46,734 nt of DNA from contig JAPSIA010000008.1 in assembly GCA_031179215.1 (NCBI GenBank), positions 1 through 46,734 of the forward strand, read 5' to 3'. Within the stretch, counting starts at the first letter, position 1. Each line of letters opens with the position of its first letter. Both the position numbers and the translations under genes were made by a program. The notes under the pieces are model-generated. The model was not told the DNA's origin. It made no database searches and worked only from the letters and a program-made list of their open reading frames with translations. This document shows, one piece after another, positions 25,908 to 33,926 of the stretch. The stretch comes from Agrococcus sp. GTDB lineage: Bacteria > Actinomycetota > Actinomycetes > Actinomycetales > Microbacteriaceae.

Positions 25908-27056
25908 ATGCTGCTCCGACGCCCCCAGCCCCAGGGCCACCGCGCGAGCCGCGCCCTCGGCGACGACGCCGTGTCGCGCGGCATCCGCATCGCGGGTGCG
26001 TGGTCGTGGCGCTTCGTCGCCGTCGCGGCCGCCGCCGCGATCGTCATCGCGCTCGTGGTGATGTTCCGCATCGTCGTCATCCCGCTGCTGGTCGCCGCGC
26101 TCATCACGACCGCGCTGCTGCCCGTCGTCGAGGGGCTCGTGCGGGCTCGCTGGCCGCGCGGCCTCGCCGTCGCCGTCGCCGTGGTCGGGCTGCTCGTGGC
26201 GATCGTCGGGCTCGCGTGGCTCGCCGTGTCGCAGATCCGGGCCGAGTACCCCGTGCTGCAGGATCGCGCCGTCGCGTTCTGGGACGACACGCAGGCGTGG
26301 ATCACCTCGCTGCCCTTCGGCATCGACGCGGCCGAGATCACGGCGCTCGGCGAGAACCTGCTCGTCACCGTCCAGCGCGACATCTCGTCCATCCTCTCGA
26401 GCGCGCTCTCGGTCGGCTCCTCCGTCGGCCACTTCCTCGCCGGCGCGCTCCTGACCCTGTTCGCGCTCATCTTCACGCTGCTCGACGGCCGGGGCATCTG
26501 GCGCTGGATCGTCGGCGTGCTGCCGCGCGCCGCGCAGCGCCCGACCGACGAGGCGGCGCGCACCGGCTGGGGCACGCTCGGCAGCTTCGTGCGCGTGCAG
26601 GTGCTCGTGGCGTTCATCGACGCCGTGGGGATCGGCCTCGGCGCGTTCATCCTCGGCCTGTTCTTCGAGGGCGGGATGCCGCTCGTCATCCCGATCGCGA
26701 TCCTGGTCTTCCTGGGCTCCTTCATCCCGATCATCGGCGCGGTCGTGACCGGCGCGATCGCGGTGCTCGTCGCGCTCGTGTCCTTCGGCGTGTGGCCCGC
26801 CGTCATCATGCTCGGCATCGTGCTGCTCGTGCAGCAGCTCGAGAGCCACGTGCTGCAGCCGCTCGTCATGGGCACCGCGGTCAAGGTCCACCCGCTCGCC
26901 GTCGTCCTCTCGGTGGGTGCGGGCTCCACGATCGCCGGCATCGCGGGAGCCTTCTTCGCCGTGCCGCTCGTGGCCTTCCTCAACACGTTCGTCTCGTCGA
27001 TCGCCGCCGGTGCCCGCCGGACGAGCGCGGCGACGGCGATCGAGGACGCACGATGA
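25908..27056 (+). CDS. AI-2E family transporter (PerM/YdiK-like)
   Basis: A 382-residue polytopic membrane protein. Paired hydrophobic segments near 35-80, a mid-protein extracytoplasmic helical region, FALIFTLLDG near 185, and a C-terminal set including PIIGAVVTGAIAVLVAL and QQLESHVLQPLVMG are typical of the AI-2E exporter family. Members move small molecules or sodium out of the cell; autoinducer-2 export is shown only for some. The mRNA appears leaderless. The stop overlaps ilvA (ATGA), a coupling whose biological sense is unclear. Confidence 0.87.
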   Translation: MLLRRPQPQGHRASRALGDDAVSRGIRIAGAWSWRFVAVAAAAAIVIALVVMFRIVVIPLLVAALITTALLPVVEGLVRARWPRGLAVAVAVVGLLVAIVGLAWLAVSQIRAEYPVLQDRAVAFWDDTQAWITSLPFGIDAAEITALGENLLVTVQRDISSILSSALSVGSSVGHFLAGALLTLFALIFTLLDGRGIWRWIVGVLPRAAQRPTDEAARTGWGTLGSFVRVQVLVAFIDAVGIGLGAFILGLFFEGGMPLVIPIAILVFLGSFIPIIGAVVTGAIAVLVALVSFGVWPAVIMLGIVLLVQQLESHVLQPLVMGTAVKVHPLAVVLSVGAGSTIAGIAGAFFAVPLVAFLNTFVSSIAAGARRTSAATAIEDAR

Positions 27057-28282
27057 GGGCGCTGCCCGGACCGACGCTCGCGGACTTCGAGGCGGCGCAG
27101 CAGCGCCTCGTCGGCATCGTGCAGGAGACGCCCATGGAGGTCTCGCGCTACCTGGGCGGCATGCTCGGCGCCGACGTGCACCTCAAGTGCGAGAACCTGC
27201 AGCGCACGGGTGCCTACAAGATCCGCGGGGCGTACAACATGCTCGCGAAGCTCACGGACGAGCAGCGGGCGCGGGGCGTCGTCGCCGCCTCGGCAGGCAA
27301 CCACGCCCAGGGCGTCGCGTTCGCGGCGACCGCGCTCGGCGTGCGGTCGACGATCTTCATGCCGCTCGGCGTCGCGCTGCCGAAGCTGCAGGCGACGCGC
27401 GACTACGGCGCGGACGTCGAGCTGCGCGGGCTCGACTTCCAGACGGCGCTCGGCGCCGCCGTCGAGCACGTCGAGCGCACGGGCGCGACGTTCGTGCCGC
27501 CCTACGACCACGCCGACATCGTCGAGGGCCAGGGCACCCTCGGGCTCGAGATCCTCGACCAGGTCCCGGATGCGGCGACCGTCGTCGTGCCCGTCGGCGG
27601 CGGCGGGCTCGCGGCGGGCGTCGCATCCGCGATCCGGCAGCGCGCCGAGCGCGACGGCCGCAGCGTCAGGGTCGTCGGCGTGCAGGCCGAGCGGGCGGCC
27701 TCCTTCGTCGCCTCGCTCGAGGCCGGGGTGCCGACGACCATCGCCACGCTGCCCACGATCGCCGACGGCATCGCGGTCGCGCGGCCGGGCGCCCTGCCGT
27801 TCGCGATCGTCCGCGAGGCGGTCGACGAGATCGTCACGGTCTCCGACGACGACATCGCGAGGGCGATGATCATGCTGCTCGAGCGCGCCAAGCTCGTCGT
27901 CGAGCCGGCGGGGGCGGTCGCGACAGCGGCCATCATGACCGGTCTCATCGCATCCGACGGACCGGTCGTCGCGCTGCTCTCCGGCGGCAACATCGACCCG
28001 CTGTTCATGGAGCGCGTCATCGGCCGCGGCCTCGCGGCCTCGCAGCGCTACCTGAAGGTGCGCATCGCGCTGCCCGATCGCCCCGGCCAGCTCGCGATCA
28101 TCGCCCAGATCGTCTCCGACGAGTCGGCGAACGTCGTCGAGGTGCTGCACTCGCAGCACGACTCGTGGACCTCGATCAACGACGTCTCGATCGACATCTC
28201 CGTCACGACGCGCGGGCCGGAGCACGCCGAGCGGGTGCTCGAGGCGCTGCGCCGCGCCGGCTACGAGCCCCAGGTGCTCTGA
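27053..28282 (+). CDS. ilvA: Threonine ammonia-lyase (threonine dehydratase)
   Basis: A 409-residue fold-type II PLP enzyme. The cofactor lysine is Lys56 in AYKIRGAYN; SAGNHAQGVA, VPVGGGGLAAG and LLSGGNID are standard. A C-terminal ACT-like domain (about 330-409, RIALPDRPGQLAIIAQIV) gives allosteric control, as in actinobacterial IlvA and catabolic TdcB-type enzymes with one ACT domain. It deaminates threonine to 2-oxobutanoate for isoleucine synthesis. The ATG overlaps the transporter stop. A bidirectional terminator separates it from greA. Confidence 0.92.
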   Translation: MRALPGPTLADFEAAQQRLVGIVQETPMEVSRYLGGMLGADVHLKCENLQRTGAYKIRGAYNMLAKLTDEQRARGVVAASAGNHAQGVAFAATALGVRSTIFMPLGVALPKLQATRDYGADVELRGLDFQTALGAAVEHVERTGATFVPPYDHADIVEGQGTLGLEILDQVPDAATVVVPVGGGGLAAGVASAIRQRAERDGRSVRVVGVQAERAASFVASLEAGVPTTIATLPTIADGIAVARPGALPFAIVREAVDEIVTVSDDDIARAMIMLLERAKLVVEPAGAVATAAIMTGLIASDGPVVALLSGGNIDPLFMERVIGRGLAASQRYLKVRIALPDRPGQLAIIAQIVSDESANVVEVLHSQHDSWTSINDVSIDISVTTRGPEHAERVLEALRRAGYEPQVL

Positions 28283-28287
28283 GACGA

Positions 28288-28321
28288 CGAGGGGCCCCGC
28301 GGCGTGCCGCGGGGCCCCTCG
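28288..28321. terminator. Bidirectional terminator between ilvA and greA
   Basis: A 16-bp perfect hairpin, CGAGGGGCCCCGCGGC and its complement, around a 2-nt centre, located between the two convergent genes. Confidence 0.9.
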
Positions 28322-28330
28322 ATCCGGCGA

Positions 28331-28819
28331 TCAGCCGCGGTAGGTCTGGACGTCCTTGATCTCGACGTCGATCGTCGCGCCGGAGGGCGCCTGGTACGAC
28401 GCGCGCTCACCGATGCGCTTGCCGAGGATCGCGGCCCCGAGCGGGCTCGCCTCGCTGTAGACGTCGAGCTCGTCGCCGGCCTCGGCGATCTCGCGATTGC
28501 CCACGAGGAAGGTCGTCTCGTCACCGGCGATGGTCGCCGTCACGACGGTGCCGGGCTCGACGACGCCGTTCGCCGTCGGCGCCTCGCCGACCTTGGCGGT
28601 GCGCAGCAGCTGCGTGATCTGGGCGATGCGAGCCTCGATCTGCGCCTGGTCGTCCTTGGCGGCGTGGTAGCCGCCGTTCTCCTTGAGGTCGCCCTCGTCG
28701 CGGGCCTCCTCGATGCGCTTGGCGATCTCGGCGCGGACGGGCCCCTGCAGGTGCTCCAGCTCGCCCTGCAGGCGGTCATGCGCCTCCTGGGTGAGCCAGG
28801 TCTCCGTAGTGCCGTTCAT
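28331..28819 (-). CDS. greA: Transcription elongation factor GreA
   Basis: A 162-residue Gre factor. The N-terminal coiled coil carries the acidic tip ARDEGDLKENGGYHAAKD (the D and E that reach the polymerase active site), and the C-terminal FKBP-like domain has SPLGAAILGKRIGE. It stimulates cleavage of backtracked RNA. ATG 28819 has AGGAGAC about 6 nt upstream. Order with DUF4307, mca and a small membrane gene reproduces Rv1080c-Rv1083 of Mycobacterium tuberculosis. Confidence 0.96.
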   Translation of the reverse strand: MNGTTETWLTQEAHDRLQGELEHLQGPVRAEIAKRIEEARDEGDLKENGGYHAAKDDQAQIEARIAQITQLLRTAKVGEAPTANGVVEPGTVVTATIAGDETTFLVGNREIAEAGDELDVYSEASPLGAAILGKRIGERASYQAPSGATIDVEIKDVQTYRG

Positions 28820-28873
28820 GTCGTCTCCTGATATGCACAGAACCGGCCCCGAGTGGGCCGGTCCACCGGCATG

Positions 28874-29266
28874 CTACGGCACCCAGCACTCCGAGACCAA
28901 TCCCGTGGTCGCGAGCTCGCTCGTGCGCACCTCCACGACATGCGTGCTCGTGAAGCGCTCGGCGGGCGGCAGCTCGAGCTGCACCCAGCCGACGATCCCG
29001 TAGGCGGTGTTGAGCGCCTCGACGCCGCACTCGACGACGGTGCCCGGCTCGACCGAGACCTCGAAGACGACCTCGACCCTCGAGTCGTCCACGATCGTCA
29101 TGCCGATGTCGCGCGACTGCAGCTGCGTCGACTCCTGCTCGGTGCCGACCCACCACACCCACAGCGTCGCCCCGAGCAGGATGGCGACGAGCACCCCGAC
29201 GCCCAGGAGCCGCTCGCGACGCGAGCGCGCGGGCGTGCGACCGTAGCGGGCTTCGAGGTGGGTCAT
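28874..29266 (-). CDS. DUF4307 membrane protein
   Basis: A 130-residue protein: MTHLEARYGRTPARSRRER, then one transmembrane helix at about 22-42, then a beta-rich extracytoplasmic domain with FEVSVEPGTVVECGVEALN and a final CWVP. Two conserved-looking cysteines in the exported part may form a disulfide. It is the Rv1081c-type DUF4307 protein; no function is known. Its start at 29266 lies 90 bp from the divergent mca, and greA follows downstream, so greA and this gene may share a transcript. Confidence 0.85.
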   Translation of the reverse strand: MTHLEARYGRTPARSRRERLLGVGVLVAILLGATLWVWWVGTEQESTQLQSRDIGMTIVDDSRVEVVFEVSVEPGTVVECGVEALNTAYGIVGWVQLELPPAERFTSTHVVEVRTSELATTGLVSECWVP

Positions 29267-29356
29267 GCGGCCTGTCCGTGGAAGAATGGAGTCCGCTTCC
29301 AGCCTATCCGTCGCGCCCCCGCGCGCGTCGCGCGCTGGACGAGGAGGGGAGAGGCC

Positions 29357-30211
29357 GTGCGACGACTGCTCGCGGTGCATGCGCACCCGGATGACGAGTC
29401 GAGCAAGGGCGCCGCGACGCTCGCGCGCTACGCCGCGGAGGGCGCCGAGGTCACCGTCGTCTCCTGCACGGGTGGCGAGAGCGGCAGCGTGCTCAACGAG
29501 AAGTTCGAGCTCGGCCATCGCGCAGCCCGCGACATGACGGGGCTGCGCAGGCTCGAGATGGCGGCGGCGCAAGCGGCGCTCGGCATCGACCACGTCTGGC
29601 TCGGCTACGTCGACTCGGGGCTGCCCGAGGACGGCGAGCCGCTGCGACCGCTCTCCTTCGCCACGATCCCGGTCGAGGTCTCCGGCCGACCGCTCGTGCG
29701 GCTCATCCGCCGGCTGCGGCCGCAGGTCGTCGTGACCTACGACGAGACCGGCGGCTACCCGCACCCCGACCACATCCGCTGCCACGAGGTGACGATGTGG
29801 GCCGTCGAGCGCGCGGCGGCGGGGCTGCCGGAGCTCGGTGAGCCGTGGGAGGTGCAGAAGCTGTACTTCGACCGCAGCATGAGCGGCGCTCGGACGCGCG
29901 CGCTGCTGGAGGCGCTCGAGCACGCGGCTCCCCACGACGAGCGGCTGCCGTTCGTGCGCGAGTGGGCGGCGCGGCTCGCCGACCGCGGCGAGACGATGAC
30001 GACGCGCGTCGACGTGAGCGCGCACCTCGAGGCGCGCGACACCGCCCTGCGCGCGCACGCGAGCCAGGTCGATCCCGACTCGCGCTTCTTCTTCTGGCCC
30101 AACGAGCTGCTGCGGCAGACGTGGCCGACCGATGACTACGAGCTCGTGCGACCGCGCGGGCCGCGCGCCGCCGTGGAGGACGACCTGTTCGCAGGCGTCG
30201 AGGAGGACTGA
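29357..30211 (+). CDS. mca: Mycothiol S-conjugate amidase
   Basis: A 284-residue LmbE-type zinc hydrolase. AVHAHPDDESSKGAAT supplies ligands His10 and Asp13, and YPHPDHIRCHE the third (His136 or His139). The ESSKG sequence after HPDD and C-terminal FFFWP fit Mca rather than the related deacetylase MshB. Mca cleaves mycothiol conjugates of electrophiles so that they leave as mercapturic acids. GTG 29357 follows GAGGAGGGGAGAGG. The stop shares one base with the next ATG, as with Rv1082-Rv1083. Confidence 0.93.
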   Translation: MRRLLAVHAHPDDESSKGAATLARYAAEGAEVTVVSCTGGESGSVLNEKFELGHRAARDMTGLRRLEMAAAQAALGIDHVWLGYVDSGLPEDGEPLRPLSFATIPVEVSGRPLVRLIRRLRPQVVVTYDETGGYPHPDHIRCHEVTMWAVERAAAGLPELGEPWEVQKLYFDRSMSGARTRALLEALEHAAPHDERLPFVREWAARLADRGETMTTRVDVSAHLEARDTALRAHASQVDPDSRFFFWPNELLRQTWPTDDYELVRPRGPRAAVEDDLFAGVEED

Positions 30212-30507
30212 TGCGCCTGCTGAGCCAGGAGCTGCCGTACGACCCCAACCAGGTCACGCCCGGCGTGATCGGGTTCGTCGTGACCGCGCTGCTCGCGGTC
30301 GTCGTCATGCTGCTGCTGTGGGACTTCAATCGCCGCGTGCGCCGCATCAACGACCGCGAGGAGATCAAGGAGCGGCTACAGGCCGAGCTCGCCGCGAGCG
30401 AGCGCTTGAGCGCCGCGGCATCGTCCTCGGCGCCGGCCGACGGCGACGCGCAGGCTCCCTCGGAGTCCACTGCGGAGCCAGAGGCGCCGCAGCCGCCGCG
30501 CGGCTGA
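30211..30507 (+). CDS. Small single-span membrane protein (Rv1083-like)
   Basis: A 98-residue protein. After PYDPNQVTPGVIGF comes one transmembrane helix at about 18-42, a basic juxtamembrane segment FNRRVRRINDREE, and a Ser/Ala/Pro/Glu-rich tail. It starts within the mca stop (TGATG) and occupies the position of Rv1083. The role in mycothiol metabolism, if any, is unknown. A composite hairpin follows. Confidence 0.75.
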   Translation: MRLLSQELPYDPNQVTPGVIGFVVTALLAVVVMLLLWDFNRRVRRINDREEIKERLQAELAASERLSAAASSSAPADGDAQAPSESTAEPEAPQPPRG

Positions 30508-30511
30508 CCCC

Positions 30512-30545
30512 GATCGCCCGGGCGCTCGCGGCAGCGAGAGCGATC
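30512..30545. terminator. Composite hairpin between convergent genes
   Basis: Outer arms GATCGC/GCGATC and inner arms CTCGC/GCGAG form a stem with an internal bulge in the 36-bp gap between two convergent genes. Confidence 0.45.
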
Positions 30546-30936
30546 ACAGGACGCGGATCGCCGTCGCGCGCCACCTGCCGTCGAGGCCCTCGAGCCTGAT
30601 CGCGACCGCGCGGGTGCGCGCGGCCGAGCGGACGACGACCGCGCCTTCGACGACGCCGTCCGCGGCGTGGCACGCGCGCACGCTCCCGATCGCGAACCCG
30701 GGGACCTCGCGCTGCCGCTGCCTCGCGCGCTCGCGCCTCGCCACGAGCGCGCGCTCGGTCAGCAGGTCGAAGAGCGGCTCGGTCACGAAGCGCGCGATCT
30801 GCTGCACCTCGCGCACGCCGAGCAGGATCTCGATGACCGCTGCGGCCAGGTTCTCGAGCAGCGGCCCCGGCGCCGGCAGGTCTGCGGAGGAGCAGGGCTG
30901 GAAGTCGAAGAACTCCTCGGCGTCCACGGTGGTCAT
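30544..30936 (-). CDS. Rv3235-like protein (DUF6459-type)
   Basis: A 130-residue cytosolic protein: MTTVDAEEFFDFQPCSSADLP, then LLENLAAAVIEILLGVREVQQIARFVTEPLFDLLTER, then a beta-rich end with AIRLEGLDGRWRATAIRVL. The arrangement resembles the Rv3235 family, which commonly lies near secA in actinobacteria; secA is not in the window. No activity is known. ATG 30936 matches the family start; the track start at 31593 reads antisense through the next gene. Confidence 0.7.
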   Translation of the reverse strand: MTTVDAEEFFDFQPCSSADLPAPGPLLENLAAAVIEILLGVREVQQIARFVTEPLFDLLTERALVARRERARQRQREVPGFAIGSVRACHAADGVVEGAVVVRSAARTRAVAIRLEGLDGRWRATAIRVL

Positions 30937-31098
30937 CCGCTGTCTCGTCGCACGCACACTGCCTCCTCGCAACCGCTGCCGCGGTGGCGGCCCGCCCTGG
31001 CGCCGCCGTGGGGGAGAACGTAGTCCTCTCGGCGCGAGCGGGTCGATGGGCAGAGGTCCCCTGTGGACAACCGGTCTCCGGCTCGCGCTCGGGCGGCA

Positions 31099-31104
31099 TA
31101 GATT
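31099..31104 (+). promoter_or_regulatory. -10 box for a leaderless gene
   Basis: TAGATT ends exactly 6 nt before GTG 31111. Confidence 0.55.
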
Positions 31105-31110
31105 CGCCGC

Positions 31111-31680
31111 GTGCGCTTCGAGGACCTGTTCGACGACCTGGAGAGCCAGCTCGAGGCCGAGCTGGGCGCCGAGCAGCGCGACCTGCAGGCGGAGGAGGAG
31201 CGCTTCCGCATCGGCCGGCTCGAGCTGCGCGACCGCATCGCCGCCGCGCCGAGGCTGCTCGACCTGACGCTGCGGGCGGGAGCGCGGCTGCGCGTGCGGC
31301 GGATGGCGCTCGGGCGCGACTGGCTCAACGGCATCGTCGTCGAGGGCGCCCCGGCCGACACGGGCGCCGTCGTGCCGCTGCACGCCATCGTCGGCGTCGA
31401 GCTCGACGGCGACGGCGCGGCGGCGTCGGTGCGGCCAGCGGGCTCGCAGCCGGACCTGCAGGCGCGGCTCAGCTTCGCCTTCGCGCTGCGCGATCTCGCG
31501 CGCCGCCGCGCGACGGTCATCCTCGAGGGCGCGGCGCCGGTCGCGGGCACGATCGACCGCGTGGGGCGCGACCACCTCGACCTCGCCGTCCACGAGCCGG
31601 GGGAGCCGCCTCGGCTGGGCGCCGTGCGAGCGTGGCGCGTCGTGCCGTTCGCCGCGTTCGACTGGGTCCGGCTGCCCTGA
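31111..31680 (+). CDS. Conserved-looking hypothetical protein, cytosolic
   Basis: A 189-residue protein that I do not recognise. The first 60 residues are acidic and helical (MRFEDLFDDLESQLEAELG, a probable coiled coil). The rest looks like two similar beta-rich halves, each with a turn such as GRDWLNGIVVEG and VAGTIDRVGRDH, ending in a Trp-rich RVVPFAAFDWVRLP. There is no signal peptide or membrane helix. GTG 31111 is fixed by a -10 box 6 nt before it. Its neighbours (Rv3235-like gene, small HTH gene) suggest a conserved actinobacterial locus. Confidence 0.7.
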   Translation: MRFEDLFDDLESQLEAELGAEQRDLQAEEERFRIGRLELRDRIAAAPRLLDLTLRAGARLRVRRMALGRDWLNGIVVEGAPADTGAVVPLHAIVGVELDGDGAAASVRPAGSQPDLQARLSFAFALRDLARRRATVILEGAAPVAGTIDRVGRDHLDLAVHEPGEPPRLGAVRAWRVVPFAAFDWVRLP

Positions 31681-31710
31681 GCCGAGCGCGCCGCGGCGCT
31701 CGCCACGCGC

Positions 31711-31959
31711 TCAGCGGTCGCCGAAGAGGTCGGCGATGCTCGCAGACTGTGCCTCGCGCCACAGCCCCCGCCGCCGCTCGAGCTCGAGCTCGCGGTCGAT
31801 CCACGCCTCCACCTCGTCGTCGGCGACGCGCCACGCGCCGCGCACGCGCAAGCCGCGCAGGTCGCCCGCCTCGAGCAGCTCGACGACGGCGGCGGGCGTC
31901 GTGCCCAGCACGTCGGCGACGTCGGCGACGGCGAGGAATCGACGGGGCTCCATCGGCAT
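31711..31959 (-). CDS. Small helix-turn-helix protein (excisionase/BldC-like)
   Basis: An 82-residue DNA-binding protein. FLAVADVADVLGTTPAAVVELLEAGDLRGLRVRGAWRV is a MerR-like winged helix-turn-helix of the excisionase type (HTH_17), as in BldC. The remainder is a charged helix ending IADLFGDR. ATG 31959 is chosen because CACAAT lies 6 nt upstream, giving a leaderless start; ATG 31953 is an alternative. The -10 box lies in a short palindrome, suggesting self-regulation. It is divergent from the SAF/MinD-like pair, which it may control. Confidence 0.8.
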   Translation of the reverse strand: MPMEPRRFLAVADVADVLGTTPAAVVELLEAGDLRGLRVRGAWRVADDEVEAWIDRELELERRRGLWREAQSASIADLFGDR

Positions 31960-31960
31960 G

Positions 31961-31975
31961 GCCCCATTGTGGGGC
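31961..31975. promoter_or_regulatory. Palindrome over the HTH gene promoter
   Basis: GCCCCA TTG TGGGGC is a perfect 6-bp inverted repeat whose centre contains most of the CACAAT -10 box of the HTH gene. It is a candidate operator. Confidence 0.5.
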
Positions 31976-32063
31976 ACGCCTCCCGTGCGCGAGCGGACGC
32001 TGTGGAGAACTTCCGCGGCGTGTCGACGCGACCTGCCAGGTTGGGTGCGTCGAGGAGGATGGC

Positions 32064-32675
32064 ATGGCAGCACGCCGCACGTGGATGGACCCGAGGCTCG
32101 TGATCGGCGTGGCGCTCGTGCTCGCATCGCTCGCCGGGGTGTGGCTCGTCGTCGAGCAGTCCTCCCGCACCGAGACCGCCTGGGCCGCGACGCGCACGCT
32201 CCTCCCCGGCGAGGTGGTCGCCGCCGATGCCGTGGAGCGCGTCGAGGTGCGCCTGCCGCACGCGCAGGGGCGGTACCTCGATGCGTCGGCCGACCCGGTG
32301 GGCATGGTGGTCGCCTCGACCGTCGGCGCGGGGGAGGTGCTGCCGCTGCGAGCCCTCGGCGACGAGGCGAGCGAGGACCGCGCCGCGGTCGTCATCGACG
32401 TCGAGGGGGCGCTCGCGAGCGCGGTGCGCGCCGGCGCGCTCGTCGACGTGTGGACGGCGGCGCCGGGCGACGAGGGCTTCGAGGCACCGGCCGTGCTCGT
32501 CGACGACGCGATCGTCGTGGGGGTCGTCGAGGACGAGTCGATCCTCGCGAGCTCCGCTCGGCAGCTCGAGCTCCTCGTCCCGAGCGACGAGACCGCCGCG
32601 CTGCTCGAGGCGATCGCCGACGAGCACGCGCTCTCGGTCGTGCCGCTCGCGCAGCCCCTCGGAGCCGCGCCGTGA
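32064..32675 (+). CDS. SAF-domain protein (CpaB/RcpC-like)
   Basis: A 203-residue membrane-anchored protein. An N-terminal helix at about 14-32 is followed by a SAF domain: TLLPGEVVAADAVERVEVRLP, then DPVGMVVASTVGAGEVLP, and a beta-rich C-terminal half like the CpaB/RcpC family, which acts in Flp-type pilus assembly at the cell surface. No other pilus gene (tadA, pilin, secretin) is in the window, so the role may differ. The ATG follows CGAGGAGGA. Its stop overlaps the MinD-like gene by 4 bp. Confidence 0.82.
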   Translation: MAARRTWMDPRLVIGVALVLASLAGVWLVVEQSSRTETAWAATRTLLPGEVVAADAVERVEVRLPHAQGRYLDASADPVGMVVASTVGAGEVLPLRALGDEASEDRAAVVIDVEGALASAVRAGALVDVWTAAPGDEGFEAPAVLVDDAIVVGVVEDESILASSARQLELLVPSDETAALLEAIADEHALSVVPLAQPLGAAP

Positions 32676-33922
32676 TCGGCATCGCCGTCTCCGCGCCGCT
32701 CGAGCGCGAGGACGCGATCGTCCGCGAGGCCGCCCGGCACGGCCACCGCATCGCGATCCGCGCCGCGACCGCCGACGACCTGCTCGAGCGGCTCGCCGCG
32801 AGGCCGGCGGGCGCCGAGCCCCGCATCGACCTCGTGCTCGTCGTCGCCGACGAGCGCCACCTCAGCCGAGGGCTCGTCGACGCGTGCGACGCCCGCGGCC
32901 TGCGGCTCATCGCCCTCGCCGACGGCCCGGCGGAGCGCGCGCGAGCGCAGACGCTCGCGGTCGACGCCGTCGCGTGGGCAGCGGGCTTCGCGGCGGTCGA
33001 GCAGCGCGCTCGCCCGACGGCCCAGCTCCGCGATGCGGTGCCTCCGCGCGGCAGGGTCGTCGCGGTGTGGGGGCCCGCAGGATCGCCCGGGCGCACGACC
33101 GCGGCGATCGCGCTCGCGGCCGAGCTCGCGCTCCTCGGGCAGCGCGTCGCGCTCGTCGACGCCGACACGACGAGCGCCGCGGTCGCGCCCGCCCTCGGCC
33201 TGCTCGACGAGTCGCCCGGGTTCGCGGCGGCCGCGCGCCTCGCGCGGGCGCGCAGCCTCACGGTCGACGAGCTCGACCGCATCAGCCAGTGCGTCGAGAC
33301 GATGGGAGGCTCGTTGCGCGTGCTGACCGGGATCGGGCGCGCGAGCCGCTGGCCGGAGCTCGGAGCCGACCGGGTCTCGGAGGTGCTCGAGCGCTGCCGC
33401 GACTGGGTCGACGTCGCGGTCGTCGACGTCGCGGCGAGCATCGAGCGCGACGAGGAGATCTCGAGCGACCTCTTCGCACCGCGCAGGCATGCCGCGACCA
33501 TCGCGACGCTCGAGGCCGCCGACGAGGTCGTGGCGATGGCGGGCGGAGACGCGGTCGGCATCGCCCGGCTCGTGCGGGCGCTGCCGGAGCTGCGCGAGGT
33601 CGTCCCGCACGCGCGGGTGCGCGTCGTCGTGAACAAGGTGCGCGCATCCGCGATCGGCGTCGCGCCCGAGCGCGCCGTGCAGGAGACCCTGCGCCGGCTC
33701 GCGGGCGTCACGCCGGAGGCGTGCTGGCCCTTCGACGCGCGCGCGGCCGACGCCGCGCTGCTCGAGGGGCGACCGCTCGTCGACGTCGCGGGACGCTCGC
33801 GGCTGCGCCGGCGCGTGCAGGAGCTCGCGACGGCGCTCGCGCCCGCCGCCGCGCCCGCGAGCCGCGCGTCGCTGCGGGCCGCGGAGCGTCCGCGGAGGCG
33901 CTGGCTGCCCGCGCTACGCTGA
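32672..33922 (+). CDS. MinD/ParA-like ATPase (CpaE/Ssd-type)
   Basis: A 416-residue protein. Residues 1-105 look like a receiver-like or degenerate N-terminal domain. The P-loop is GPAGSPGRTT (134-143), in which the usual signature lysines of KGGxGKT are replaced, followed by VALVDADTTSAAVA and VVDVAASIE in place of Walker B. CpaE- and Ssd-type proteins share such divergence and localise pilus or septum factors. GTG 32672 overlaps the SAF stop, and pdtaS starts 5 bp after its stop. ATP hydrolysis is doubtful from sequence. Confidence 0.8.
   Translation: MIGIAVSAPLEREDAIVREAARHGHRIAIRAATADDLLERLAARPAGAEPRIDLVLVVADERHLSRGLVDACDARGLRLIALADGPAERARAQTLAVDAVAWAAGFAAVEQRARPTAQLRDAVPPRGRVVAVWGPAGSPGRTTAAIALAAELALLGQRVALVDADTTSAAVAPALGLLDESPGFAAAARLARARSLTVDELDRISQCVETMGGSLRVLTGIGRASRWPELGADRVSEVLERCRDWVDVAVVDVAASIERDEEISSDLFAPRRHAATIATLEAADEVVAMAGGDAVGIARLVRALPELREVVPHARVRVVVNKVRASAIGVAPERAVQETLRRLAGVTPEACWPFDARAADAALLEGRPLVDVAGRSRLRRRVQELATALAPAAAPASRASLRAAERPRRRWLPALR
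33915..33920 (+). promoter_or_regulatory. -10 box for leaderless pdtaS
   Basis: TACGCT overlaps the end of the MinD-like gene and ends 6 nt before GTG 33927, so pdtaS probably has its own promoter. Confidence 0.5.
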
Positions 33923-33926
33923 ACCG

